The position numbers were made by a program, and so were the translations under genes. From assembly GCA_047635695.1 (NCBI GenBank), contig JBLILN010000007.1, positions 1 through 64,000 on the forward strand: DNA of 64,000 bases, written 5' to 3'. The notes under the pieces were generated by a model, which saw nothing but the letters and a program-made list of their open reading frames with translations, searched no databases and was not told the origin of the DNA. The first letter of the stretch is position 1, and each line of letters begins with the position of its first letter. This DNA is from UBA2136 sp047635695 (lineage in GTDB: Bacteria; Pseudomonadota; Alphaproteobacteria; UBA2136). This document shows positions 40,898 to 49,907 of this stretch, piece after piece.

Positions 40898-41989
40898 TTA
40901 AAACGCCTCTTCTTCTTTTTGTCTGTCACTGATGATGATACAGCAAATAATACATACGCCTATAGGGACGACCCACTGCCCGTATAAAAAGAGAAGGCTC
41001 CCTTTATTGGCAATATTGTGGTTAATCACAATAAGGGCTTGATAACAAAATGCGATTAAAGTGGCAATGGTGGCAGGCCTCACAGAACCAAAGCGTCTGC
41101 TTCTGGTACGAATAAGCACGCAAGCAGGAATAAGTACCAATGGGAAGACACTAAAGGGCCACAAGAGACGCTTATGGAATTCAGCTTTATATTCGCTGGC
41201 ATCTTTATCCGAAAGATCTTCGGTATTTAATAACTCGCCAAGATACAGCTCTTGCGCGCCACGTTTGCGGCTGGTGGGCTTCGCAATTTGTCTCATAATA
41301 TCGACGGTATGTTTTTCGAACTCTAATACACTTAGGCGGTCGCCGCTCACTTCTTGCCTTGTACCTTTATGAAGGACAAGGCTTGGGTAGCCCTTATCAG
41401 AAAATATAATACGACCGCTTTCTGCCATCCAAGTGATAGGACTCTGAGGGTTTTGCGTGTCATGTACTAAAATACCATCAAGCTTATAGTTTGGGTGCTT
41501 CTTGCGAATATACACCATGGTGTCTGCGCCCATTTGGTTGAAAGCACCTTCTTCAAGTAAAATATTACCACCACCTTCGCGGATGTCATGCTGTAAAGCT
41601 TTGAAGCTCGACATACCCGCTGGCATAAACCAAAGTGTAATGCTGTAGCATAAAGTCATAACAATGGTTGCCATAAACATGGAAGGCCAAATAATACGCC
41701 AACGGCTTTGCCCTGAAGCAAAGAAGGCGCTCAGTTCATTGTCGTCATTTAAGCGCTTGTATGAAAAGGTGGCGCCCGCAAATAATGAAAGGGGTAATAT
41801 AACGATAAGTAGAGAAGGGATAACAAGCACGGTAATCCAAAGAAAGGTTGAAACGTCGAGCCCTTTGTTCACAATGTAGTCCATAAAGCGTAATGACTGC
41901 ATAAGCCATACAATAGAAAGAAGCACAACGAGTGCCGTAATCGTTGGCTTAACTTGGTCTTTAAATAAATATTTAGTAAATATACGCAA
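40898..41989 (-). CDS. lptF: LPS export ABC transporter permease LptF
   Basis: A 363-residue permease of the same family as LptG, with three N-terminal helices, a periplasmic jellyroll domain (about 130-260) and three C-terminal helices. SYKRLNDDNELSAFFASG (about 91-108) is the conserved cytoplasmic coupling segment. It is divergent from pepA, the order also seen in gammaproteobacteria, and is first in lptF-lptG-lptD-surA-rsmA. Confidence 0.93.
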   Translation of the reverse strand: MRIFTKYLFKDQVKPTITALVVLLSIVWLMQSLRFMDYIVNKGLDVSTFLWITVLVIPSLLIVILPLSLFAGATFSYKRLNDDNELSAFFASGQSRWRIIWPSMFMATIVMTLCYSITLWFMPAGMSSFKALQHDIREGGGNILLEEGAFNQMGADTMVYIRKKHPNYKLDGILVHDTQNPQSPITWMAESGRIIFSDKGYPSLVLHKGTRQEVSGDRLSVLEFEKHTVDIMRQIAKPTSRKRGAQELYLGELLNTEDLSDKDASEYKAEFHKRLLWPFSVFPLVLIPACVLIRTRSRRFGSVRPATIATLIAFCYQALIVINHNIANKGSLLFLYGQWVVPIGVCIICCIIISDRQKEEEAF

Positions 41990-42026
41990 AGTTTTTCCTT
42001 TATTTGAGTTATTAAATTATTTCACT

Positions 42027-42106
42027 TGCGCCTAAAGTACAAGTTGTACTTGTCGACTTATAAAAATAACCTTCTAATCCCAAAGCACAGCCTAGAACTG
42101 TTTAAA
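42027..42106. repeat. Dispersed repeat, second family, copy G
   Basis: Matches copy F (16664-16748) in GCCTAAAGTAC, TTGTACTTGTCG, TTCTAA and AACTGTTTAAA, in the same order. It lies in the lptF-pepA divergent gap. Confidence 0.55.
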
Positions 42107-42236
42107 ATAAAAAATGATTCTAAACTCTAAACTGTATATTAATTCTCTTATGACCAATTCATTCCTTGAATAGATGCACTAGACGTTATATCCTTATTCG
42201 GTTCGAAAAACAATAAAAACAAAAAGGAATGACGTC

Positions 42237-43718
42237 GTGGTTAAAGTATCTGCAAGCCCTATCAGCATAGAAAAATTAAAAAACACAGTTGTATTATTTG
42301 CAACAAAAGATTCTACACTTGGAACACAAGGGAAAGCATTTGATAAACTTTATGGCGGCATTGTTGCTAAAGCACTAAAGGCATCACGCTTTACAGGCGC
42401 AAAAGAATCGACTTATGCCTTCGCCACACCGCACCTCGAAAATGTTGCTCACATTATCATTGCAGGCCTTGGTTCTGAAAAGAACATAAACGCAAACACA
42501 TGGCGCCGTACGTCAATTAAAGCAGCGCAACGTGCAGAAGCACTGGGCTCAAAAGAAGCTCAATTTGTTATAGAGAATATAAAGGATGACAAAACAAACG
42601 CCGATACGATTGCTGTCGCTGTATATGAAGGTGTTCAGTTAGCGTCATACAAGTTTGACCGTTTTAAAACAGGCCAAAAGGCACATCAAAAAACAAGCCT
42701 GCAAAAAGTTGTTGTTCAAATGAAGGACGAGAAAGCCTTTAAGAAAGAAATTACTTTACTCGACGCACAAACAGAAGGCGCTGACCTTGCCCGTGACCTT
42801 GTGAACTTGCCACCTAACATTGCCAACCCTGATTTAATGGCACAAACAGCAAAAACGCTGACAAAAGACGGCGTTAAAGTTAAAATTATTGGCGAAAAAG
42901 AAATGGAAAAGCTTGGCCTTAACTTACTTTTAGCTGTTGGCCGTGCGTCAACACAAGAATCACGTTTAATTGTTATGAAGTATAACGGTGATAAAAAATC
43001 TAAAGACTACAAATGTATGGTCGGTAAAGGTGTAATGTTCGACACGGGTGGTTACAACCTTAAACCGGGTGCAGGTATGGCACAAATGAAGGCTGATATG
43101 GCGGGTTCTGCTGCTGTGATGGGTGCTATGAAGGCACTTGCAAAACGCAAAGCCAACGTTAACGTTATTGCCGTTTGTGGTTGTGTTGTGAACATGGTGG
43201 GCGGCAATGGCTTCCTACCTTCAGATATTCTCACGTCTTACAGCGGTAAAACAGTAGAAATTGGTAACACCGACGCTGAAGGCCGTTTGGTATTGGCTGA
43301 CGCGATGGCTTACATCATCGACAAGGAAAAACCAACAGAAATTATCGACGTTGCCACATTAACAGGCGCTTGTATGGTTGCTTTAGGTGGCCACTATGGT
43401 GGTTTGTTTAGTAACTGCGACACCATGTCTAAAGGTTTACTCGCTTCTGGCGAAAACACAGGTGAACGCTTGTGGCGCTTACCAATCGACAGTGGCTACG
43501 GTGCTAAACCAAAACTAGCTGACCTTAATAACGACGGTAACCCATACGGTGGCGCTTCAACAGCCGCTGTATTCCTCAAGCAGTTTGTCGGTGATACACC
43601 ATGGGCACACCTTGATATTGCGGGTGTGGGTATTGGTGATAAAATCCCTGGTACATCACCTGTTGCAGGGGCGTCAGGCTTCGGTGCTAGGCTTTTGGTG
43701 AATTACTTCGAAAGCTAA
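42237..43718 (+). CDS. pepA: Leucyl aminopeptidase, M17 family
   Basis: A 493-residue cytosolic aminopeptidase with two metal ions. The catalytic C-terminal domain has the lysine and aspartates in GKGVMFDTGGYNLKP (about 261-275) and the signature NTDAEGRLVLADA (about 345-357). The second part of the first motif, usually GGxSxKP, has Asn instead of Ser/Gly. The start is GTG with AGGA eight bases upstream. It is divergent from lptF and upstream of holC, from which it is separated by one unknown gene. Confidence 0.96.
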   Translation: MVKVSASPISIEKLKNTVVLFATKDSTLGTQGKAFDKLYGGIVAKALKASRFTGAKESTYAFATPHLENVAHIIIAGLGSEKNINANTWRRTSIKAAQRAEALGSKEAQFVIENIKDDKTNADTIAVAVYEGVQLASYKFDRFKTGQKAHQKTSLQKVVVQMKDEKAFKKEITLLDAQTEGADLARDLVNLPPNIANPDLMAQTAKTLTKDGVKVKIIGEKEMEKLGLNLLLAVGRASTQESRLIVMKYNGDKKSKDYKCMVGKGVMFDTGGYNLKPGAGMAQMKADMAGSAAVMGAMKALAKRKANVNVIAVCGCVVNMVGGNGFLPSDILTSYSGKTVEIGNTDAEGRLVLADAMAYIIDKEKPTEIIDVATLTGACMVALGGHYGGLFSNCDTMSKGLLASGENTGERLWRLPIDSGYGAKPKLADLNNDGNPYGGASTAAVFLKQFVGDTPWAHLDIAGVGIGDKIPGTSPVAGASGFGARLLVNYFES

Positions 43719-43740
43719 GCGTAAAACTTTATAAAACTAA

Positions 43741-43766
43741 AAAAGGCACCATGAGGTGCCTTTTTT
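43741..43766 (+). terminator. Terminator of pepA
   Basis: Stem GGCACC-ATGA-GGTGCC with six T. Confidence 0.9.
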
Positions 43767-43850
43767 ACTAAGCGCACTTGTAATACGGTTAATAGGTGCC
43801 TATAACAAAGATGAAGTATACATTTTTCTTACCGTTTATGGAGGTGGCTT

Positions 43851-44414
43851 ATGCCCCGTATAAAACCCCCTTTTGAATTATTAAAAAATCAAATCTTGGC
43901 ATTGGGCGTTAGCGACTCACTTGTTTACAGCCTTATTGCATCAAGGTGCCTGTATCATGCTTTATCAAATACTGATGAAGTGAAAAAGTTAACATTTAAC
44001 CGACAAGAAGAAGGGAAATGTGTTGATATCTATCTTAAAATAGACGAATTTCCAGGTGACGATGTACTTTTAGAAGATATACAATGCAGTTTTAAGCCTG
44101 ATCAAGCTTTTAAAATGCTTATGTCATTTTATATCGAAGACATAGATGTAAAAAATCTTTATGACTTTTGTTATTATGACGATTATGCAGGTGAATTTGA
44201 ACAAAGAAAAGGTTCTCATTCATTGCCAACCAACGGCTTTATGAAGCTAGATTTACTGTTACTGCAAAGTTTTTCTAATCATCAACGTGTACCAGAAGTT
44301 GAATTGACCGATGATGAGCATGCTTATTTAAATAAACTAAAAACGATTGAGTTTGAGCCTGAAACTACACTTATAATGGAAAGTATAGACGTATATCTTT
44401 CAAGCTTACGTTAA
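43851..44414 (+). CDS. Hypothetical protein
   Basis: A 187-residue acidic soluble protein that I do not recognise. It contains repeated acidic aromatic stretches (SFYIEDIDVKNLYDFCYYDD around 103-122) and no signal peptide or membrane helix. GGAGG lies seven bases before the ATG, and terminators stand on both sides, so it is an independent gene placed between pepA and holC. Confidence 0.65.
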   Translation: MPRIKPPFELLKNQILALGVSDSLVYSLIASRCLYHALSNTDEVKKLTFNRQEEGKCVDIYLKIDEFPGDDVLLEDIQCSFKPDQAFKMLMSFYIEDIDVKNLYDFCYYDDYAGEFEQRKGSHSLPTNGFMKLDLLLLQSFSNHQRVPEVELTDDEHAYLNKLKTIEFEPETTLIMESIDVYLSSLR

Positions 44415-44431
44415 AGACTCATCTAGCAAAA

Positions 44432-44470
44432 ACAAAAAAACACCTTTCAATTGAAGGGTGTTTTTTTTAA
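44432..44470 (+). terminator. Terminator
   Basis: Stem ACACCTTTCAATT with its complement AATTGAAGGGTGT (one wobble), then eight T. Confidence 0.88.
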
Positions 44471-44583
44471 TATTATAATGGTGCTTTCACGTGAAGTTTC
44501 TCGTAAAAGTATCGGTTTTTATACTGCTTTATCTTTCATGTCAAATTTGCTATATATGAAGGATATAAAAACGAGGAGTGACC

Positions 44584-45036
44584 ATGACTGAAGTTTCATT
44601 TTACCAAGTAATGGATAGCACGCCTGCATCGGTGGACGCCACTTTGCCGTCTCTCTTAAATAAAGTCTTAAAAACGGGCAAGAACGTCATTGTAAAATGC
44701 ACCAATGCCGACCGTATGGAACGCTTAGACGATTCATTATGGTCGTTTAAAGCCGACAGCTTTATGGCGCACGGCACCGAAAATGACGACTTTGAGGCAA
44801 AACAGCCGATATATCTCACAACAGGGGACGAAAACCCAAACGGCGCCGACATTCTTATATTGCTCAGCGGCGCAAGCGCTGACGACTTTTCTTCCTACGA
44901 CCGTGTACTCGACATGTTTGAAGCGTCCGACGTGCAAAAAACAAACGCCCGCAAACGCTGGAAAGACCTAGCTGACAAAGGCTACCCACTACAATACTTC
45001 GCCTTTGAAGACGGTAAATGGGGCAAAAAAGCTTAA
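44584..45036 (+). CDS. holC: DNA polymerase III chi subunit
   Basis: A 150-residue HolC, which links the clamp loader to SSB. EVSFYQVMDSTPASVDATLPSLLNKVLKTGKNVIVKC-type opening (written here only in part as EVSFYQVMDST and LLNKVLKTGKNVIVKC), then RMERLDDSLWSFKADSFMAHG and PIYLTT, are family landmarks. The ATG at 44584 is chosen since GAGGAG lies five bases upstream; a GTG two codons earlier overlaps that site. Association with pepA is common. Confidence 0.92.
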   Translation: MTEVSFYQVMDSTPASVDATLPSLLNKVLKTGKNVIVKCTNADRMERLDDSLWSFKADSFMAHGTENDDFEAKQPIYLTTGDENPNGADILILLSGASADDFSSYDRVLDMFEASDVQKTNARKRWKDLADKGYPLQYFAFEDGKWGKKA

Positions 45037-45111
45037 TCTAAGCAGTTTTTGTTGTGCATGCCTTGTAAAATCATAAACTATTTCTTATAACTAACTTAAC
45101 AATACAATTGG

Positions 45112-45134
45112 CCCTTACGGGCTTTCCCTTTTTT
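45112..45134 (+). terminator. Possible terminator of holC
   Basis: Short stem GCCC-TTAC-GGGC followed by TTTCCCTTTTTT. Confidence 0.5.
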
Positions 45135-45152
45135 CCTCTAAGGAGGTAGCAA

Positions 45153-45575
45153 ATGGTTACGCCAAACGTGTGTTTACGTATTATAAACCCTAATTTTATA
45201 AATATCAAAAAAATGAATGACTACATTGTGAGTGCTTTGACATCTATCAATGCACAAAGAGCTGGTATAAATTATATAACATATAAGCAAATTATGCGTT
45301 CTTTTATAATACTGCAAAGCTATGTAAAAAAAACAAGAGCGCTTGAATCAGCATTGCATCTGAAAATTGCATCGACAGGGAAAGAGTTAACAAGTTTTTC
45401 CTATAATGAACTTCAAGAATTAAACCCACTTGTGAAAAAAAGCCTTTTTTTGCAAGGCAAGTTAGAAATGGCTATCGCTCAACTACCTTGGAAATTTAAT
45501 ACAGAATTAATAGATGGATGTATTGGTAAGTTCATTATTTTTAATGATAAACAAAGGTTTGAACTCACATTATAG
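45153..45575 (+). CDS. Hypothetical protein
   Basis: A 140-residue helical protein that I do not recognise. It is Lys/Ile/Leu-rich with no signal peptide. A perfect AGGAGG sits six bases before the ATG and a strong terminator follows, so expression is likely. It resembles the other small orphan genes of this window in size, isolation and ribosome binding site. Confidence 0.6.
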   Translation: MVTPNVCLRIINPNFINIKKMNDYIVSALTSINAQRAGINYITYKQIMRSFIILQSYVKKTRALESALHLKIASTGKELTSFSYNELQELNPLVKKSLFLQGKLEMAIAQLPWKFNTELIDGCIGKFIIFNDKQRFELTL

Positions 45576-45580
45576 CGACA

Positions 45581-45617
45581 CAAAAAAGGCCTCCCTTAGG
45601 AGGCTTTTTTTTGTGTC
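45581..45617. terminator. Bidirectional terminator
   Basis: Stem GCCTCC-CTTA-GGAGGC with long flanking A and T runs that extend the pairing to GACAC/GTGTC. Confidence 0.92.
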
Positions 45618-45627
45618 TTAAACTTAA

Positions 45628-46143
45628 TTAAACAGCTTTTTCAGACGCTTCTATTTCAAGCTTTTTTTGAACACTTGCCAGCCAAGATGTTGTTGAACAA
45701 CCTTCAACAAACGGTATGCTATGGGCGGCACCGCCGTAAGCCATCACAAAATCACTGCCAACAATTTCGGCTATGCTGTAGTCACCACCTTTTACAATAA
45801 CATCGGGGCGTAAAATTTGTAAAATTTCCATCGGTGTGTCTTCGTTAAATTGCGTAACATAGTCAACACTTCTAAGGCCTGCCATGTGAAAGGCTCTATC
45901 ATTTATGTTGTTAAAAGGACGTGCTGAACCTTTACCTAGACGTTTCACAGACGCGTCGGTGTTTAAGGCAACCACTAAAATATCACCATATAATTTACTT
46001 TTTTCCATATAGTCAATGTGACCACGGTGCAAAATGTCAAAACACCCATTGGTGAAAACAACTTTTTTGCCCTTCGCCTTTTCAGCATCTAAAATTTCTT
46101 TTAATGCGTAACGGTCTAAAATAATACGGTCTGCGCTCTTCAT
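45628..46143 (-). CDS. rfaE2: D-glycero-beta-D-manno-heptose 1-phosphate adenylyltransferase
   Basis: A 171-residue nucleotidyltransferase equal to the C-terminal domain of HldE. It activates heptose-1-phosphate to ADP-heptose for the LPS inner core. TNGCFDILHRGH holds the HxGH site (39-42), and VVALNTDASVKRLGKG, RPFNNINDRA and VIVKGGDY complete the family pattern. The ATG at 46143 has AAAGGTG upstream. The kinase partner (hldE N-terminal or rfaE1) is not in the window. It is divergent from alaS. Confidence 0.92.
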   Translation of the reverse strand: MKSADRIILDRYALKEILDAEKAKGKKVVFTNGCFDILHRGHIDYMEKSKLYGDILVVALNTDASVKRLGKGSARPFNNINDRAFHMAGLRSVDYVTQFNEDTPMEILQILRPDVIVKGGDYSIAEIVGSDFVMAYGGAAHSIPFVEGCSTTSWLASVQKKLEIEASEKAV

Positions 46144-46334
46144 AAGTTCACCTTTGTTCATAAGAATTATGTGTATTGTATTTAAAGTGGGCATTAAATC
46201 AATAAATTTCAGCATTTTTCGTGAAAAACATGGAAAAAACCGCTACAAAGTGTTAAAAATGATAACCGTTTATGTTTAGCTTTGGCTACTTCATGAAACC
46301 GAATAAAATAAATAAAATAAAAAAGGCGAGCCTT

Positions 46335-48977
46335 ATGTTAACTGGTAACGATATCCGCGCAAAATTTTTAAACTTCTTTGAAAGCAAAGGGCACACCATT
46401 GTCGCCTCAAGCTCTTTGGTGCCCGACAATGACCCAACATTGATGTTTGTTAACGCCGGTATGAACCAGTTTAAAAATGTTTTTACAGGCTCTGATAAGC
46501 GTGACTATACCCGTGCCACATCGTCACAGCGTTGCGTGCGTGCAGGCGGTAAACATAATGACCTTGAAAATGTGGGTCACACAGCAAGGCACCATACGTT
46601 CTTTGAAATGCTTGGTAACTTCTCCTTTGGTGACTACTTTAAAGAAGAGGCGATTCCATTTGCTTGGGAATTTTTAACATCAAAAGATTATATCGGTCTC
46701 GACGCTTCAAAGCTTTATGTCACGGTTTACCACACCGATGACGAAGCCTACGACATTTGGCATAAAAAAGTTGGTTTGCCAGAAGACCGCATCATTCGCA
46801 TTTCAACCAATGACAACTATTGGTCAATGGGTGACACAGGCCCATGTGGCCCATGCACCGAAATTTTTTACGACCATGGCGCCCACATTGAAGGTGGCCT
46901 GCCAGGAACACCGGAAGAAGACGGTGACCGTTTTATCGAAATTTGGAACGTGGTTTTCATGCAGTTCGAAAAATTTGCTGACGGCACTAAAATTCCACTA
47001 CCAAAAACAGGTGTGGACACGGGTTGCGGGCTAGAACGCCTCACAGCCGTGCTTCAGCACCAAAATAACAACTACGACATTGACATGTTCCAACATATTA
47101 TCCAAAAAGCTTCAGCACTGAGCGGTGTTGAATATGGCAAAGATGAAGACCAAACAACTTCATTGCGTGTATTGGCCGACCATATCCGTTGTGCGTCATT
47201 CCTCCTTGTGGACGGCGTGATGCCAAGTAATGAAGGCCGTGGTTACGTTTTGCGCCGCATTATGCGCCGTGCTATGCGCCACATTAACCTGCTTGGTATA
47301 AACGAACCATTTTTATATAAATTGGTTACGCCGCTTTGCGAAGTGATGGGCGAACAATATCCAGAACTCACACGTGCCAAAAGCATGATAGAAGACGTGA
47401 TTAAAACCGAAGAAGAACGTTTTATTAAAACGCTCAACAAGGGTATGAAACTGCTTGAAGCTGAAGTTTCTACCATGGCTAAAACTGATAAATTTAAAGG
47501 TGATATTGCCTTTAAATTATACGATACGTTTGGTTTCCCGCTTGACCTCACGCAAGACGCTTTGCTTTCTCGTGGTATTGCCGTAGACGTGCAAGGTTAC
47601 GAATCATGTATGGCAATACAGCGTGATAAAGCACGCGCAGCTGGCATGGGCGGTACTGGGCAATCGAAAATGGCGGATATTTGGTTCGACATACGTGAGG
47701 CCGTACCTGCGACTGAATTCCTCGGCTACGACCACATCAAAGCCGAAGGGCAAATTGTTGCGCTTGTTATGGATGACGCTAAAGTTGATAACCTGAAAAA
47801 AGGCGACAAAGCTGTTGTTGTGACAAACCAAACGCCTTTCTACGCTGAAAGCGGCGGCCAAGTGGGTGACAAAGGTTTTATTAAAACATCAAGCGGTCTC
47901 GCACAAGTTATCGACACTAAAAAGGTACTTGATGGTGCCTTGTTCCAACATATTGTTGAAGTGACAGAAGGCGAAATTTCAATAGAACAAACAGCCGAAC
48001 TTATTGTTGACGAAAGTAACCGAAGCGCCATTATTAAAAACCACTCATGCACACACTTGATGCATAAAGTATTAAGCGACGTATTGGGTGACCATGTCTT
48101 CCAAAAAGGTTCAGTGGTCGACGAAAACCGCCTGCGTTTTGACTTCTCGCAACCTAAAGCCATGACGGTGAATGAACTGGAAATGAGCGAAAAACAGGTC
48201 AATGCCATGATATGGGAAAACACAGAAGTTATCACACGTTTAATGGATAAAGAAGCCGCTGTTGAAGCGGGCGCCATGGCCTTATTTGGCGAAAAATACG
48301 ACAGCGAAGTACGTGTTGTTTCCATGGGCGACAATATAAAATCGGTTGAACTTTGTGGCGGTGTGCATGTTAAACGCACTGGCGACATTGGCCTGTTTAA
48401 AATTGTTTCTGATAGTTCTGTCAGTGCGGGTGTACGCCGTATTGAAGCGGTAACAGGTGAAAAAGCTTTTGAATATTTAAGTGCGCAGGACACTACCGTT
48501 AAACGTATCGCCTCACTCACAAAAGTGAAGGGCAGCGAAGTGGAAACACGTATTGTAGCCATGCAAACTGAAATTAAAAAGCTTAAAAATGACGTTAAAA
48601 ACGCACAAAAAGGTGGTGGCAATAGCAGTCAATCTCCAGCGGAGTTGGCACAAAATGCAGAAACCATTAACGACGTTAAGTTCGTCTCTCTTGCCCTTGA
48701 AGGTGTCGAAGCAGGCGTTCTGCGTGAAATGATTGACGACATTAAAAACGCACTCGGCACAGGTGTGGTTATTTTGGCTTCCAATAATGGTGAAAAATCA
48801 TCGATTGTTTGTGGTGTCACAAAAGACCTTATTGGTCAACATAAAGCAGGCGACATTGTCGCTGCCGCAGCGGCAACGCTTGGCGGTAAAGGTGGTGGAC
48901 GCCCTGATATGGCCATGGCTGGAGGACGTTCTGGTGATTTACAGGCGGCTCTTGCTGCCGCAAAAGCGACCCTTTAA
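46335..48977 (+). CDS. alaS: Alanyl-tRNA synthetase
   Basis: An 880-residue class II synthetase. The aminoacylation core opens with LTGNDIRAKFLNFFESKGH and has NAGMNQFK, RHHTFFEMLGNFSFGDYF and GCGLERL; the editing domain has HSCTHLMHK and the zinc motif ending CGGVHVKRTGDIG; the C-terminal oligomerisation domain ends KGGGRPDMAMAGG. The ATG at 46335 (AGGCGAG upstream) matches the family start, while upstream ATGs give unrelated residues. Length normal. Followed by a UUCG-loop terminator and a repeat copy. Confidence 0.98.
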   Translation: MLTGNDIRAKFLNFFESKGHTIVASSSLVPDNDPTLMFVNAGMNQFKNVFTGSDKRDYTRATSSQRCVRAGGKHNDLENVGHTARHHTFFEMLGNFSFGDYFKEEAIPFAWEFLTSKDYIGLDASKLYVTVYHTDDEAYDIWHKKVGLPEDRIIRISTNDNYWSMGDTGPCGPCTEIFYDHGAHIEGGLPGTPEEDGDRFIEIWNVVFMQFEKFADGTKIPLPKTGVDTGCGLERLTAVLQHQNNNYDIDMFQHIIQKASALSGVEYGKDEDQTTSLRVLADHIRCASFLLVDGVMPSNEGRGYVLRRIMRRAMRHINLLGINEPFLYKLVTPLCEVMGEQYPELTRAKSMIEDVIKTEEERFIKTLNKGMKLLEAEVSTMAKTDKFKGDIAFKLYDTFGFPLDLTQDALLSRGIAVDVQGYESCMAIQRDKARAAGMGGTGQSKMADIWFDIREAVPATEFLGYDHIKAEGQIVALVMDDAKVDNLKKGDKAVVVTNQTPFYAESGGQVGDKGFIKTSSGLAQVIDTKKVLDGALFQHIVEVTEGEISIEQTAELIVDESNRSAIIKNHSCTHLMHKVLSDVLGDHVFQKGSVVDENRLRFDFSQPKAMTVNELEMSEKQVNAMIWENTEVITRLMDKEAAVEAGAMALFGEKYDSEVRVVSMGDNIKSVELCGGVHVKRTGDIGLFKIVSDSSVSAGVRRIEAVTGEKAFEYLSAQDTTVKRIASLTKVKGSEVETRIVAMQTEIKKLKNDVKNAQKGGGNSSQSPAELAQNAETINDVKFVSLALEGVEAGVLREMIDDIKNALGTGVVILASNNGEKSSIVCGVTKDLIGQHKAGDIVAAAAATLGGKGGGRPDMAMAGGRSGDLQAALAAAKATL

Positions 48978-48988
48978 ATATTTAGGGG

Positions 48989-49013
48989 AAGGGCGCCTTC
49001 GGGCGTCCTTTTT
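48989..49013 (+). terminator. Terminator of alaS
   Basis: Seven-pair stem GGGCGCC with GGCGTCC (48991-48997 and 49002-49008) around a UUCG tetraloop, then five T. Confidence 0.88.
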
Positions 49014-49024
49014 CGTTTTAACGA

Positions 49025-49105
49025 AATGTCATTGCCTGCGTGGCAATTGCCATTTGTCTCACCATAAAATTACATCCTGAATTCAGCCTTCCTAACGGTG
49101 CATCT
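49025..49105. repeat. Dispersed intergenic repeat, copy B
   Basis: An 81-bp copy with the internal palindrome ATTGCC-TGCGT-GGCAAT and the end AACGGTGCATCT. It matches copy A along its whole length. Confidence 0.65.
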
Positions 49106-49123
49106 ATGGATGATGTAACAAAT

Positions 49124-49150
49124 AAAAAGCCCCCAAATTGAGGGCTTTAT
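49124..49150. terminator. Terminator of the convergent small gene
   Basis: Stem AAAGCCCCCAA with TTGAGGGCTTT (one mismatch or wobble). Confidence 0.7.
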
Positions 49151-49200
49151 CTCGAGAGTATAGGCTATTTGTCTAAAGTTATTTTTTTTTGTTAAATGGC

Positions 49201-49686
49201 TTACGTTACATTTGATAATACAAAGTTTAGTAAAGGTAAGTATCTAAATTGATCACGTAGCAATGGCTCGTAATCCATACATAAGCGATTACGTAACAAA
49301 TAAATAAATTTCATTCTATCTGTAGCAATGCTGTACCTTTTACCCAAATATTCTATTTTAATGTCACGTGCATTAAGTAATGTTTTGTAAAGATCTTCTT
49401 GTAACAAAGAGGCATCGCTACTCATGGTGTGATATTGCCCAAAGTCAATAATGATCGTTGATTGCTCTGCGTGAGACACAGCACTTTCAATAGATTCATC
49501 CTTGCAGATTTGAGATAAAATATAATGTCTAAGGACATCGCATAGTTTTGTCCCAGACTTTGTTTTAGGAGTACAATAGTCCATACAAAGAACAGATGTA
49601 TTCTCTTTGCCATAACGTTCAGTTAGTTCATGAACTGTGTCCCGAGTTTTATCTTGTTGTTTAATATATAATTCATGTTGTGGCAT
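49201..49686 (-). CDS. Hypothetical protein
   Basis: A 161-residue soluble protein that I do not recognise. It has a central hydrophobic strand, STIIIDFGQY (about 76-85), and several cysteines (34, 38, 49, 61, 136), with charged helical ends. No signal peptide. No clear Shine-Dalgarno is seen before the ATG. A CTTGAAA -35-like box lies about 105 bp upstream, as for other small genes here. It is convergent with alaS. Confidence 0.6.
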   Translation of the reverse strand: MPQHELYIKQQDKTRDTVHELTERYGKENTSVLCMDYCTPKTKSGTKLCDVLRHYILSQICKDESIESAVSHAEQSTIIIDFGQYHTMSSDASLLQEDLYKTLLNARDIKIEYLGKRYSIATDRMKFIYLLRNRLCMDYEPLLRDQFRYLPLLNFVLSNVT

Positions 49687-49907
49687 AAAAAAGAGTTGCG
49701 CACGAAAAGTGCAAAATAAGCATGTAAAATGCTTGTAAATGATTTAGATATTTCAAATTCTACTCTAGATATGGGTGAGGGTGGCTGATATTTCAAGTAT
49801 TTTAGGCGCCTGTTCACAAAAAAGGCGCATTTTTTTATTTTAGGGGCTATAACGTGGTACGTTTATTGCTATAATAACTTTAATAAATATAAAAAAATAA
49901 GGCCGTT

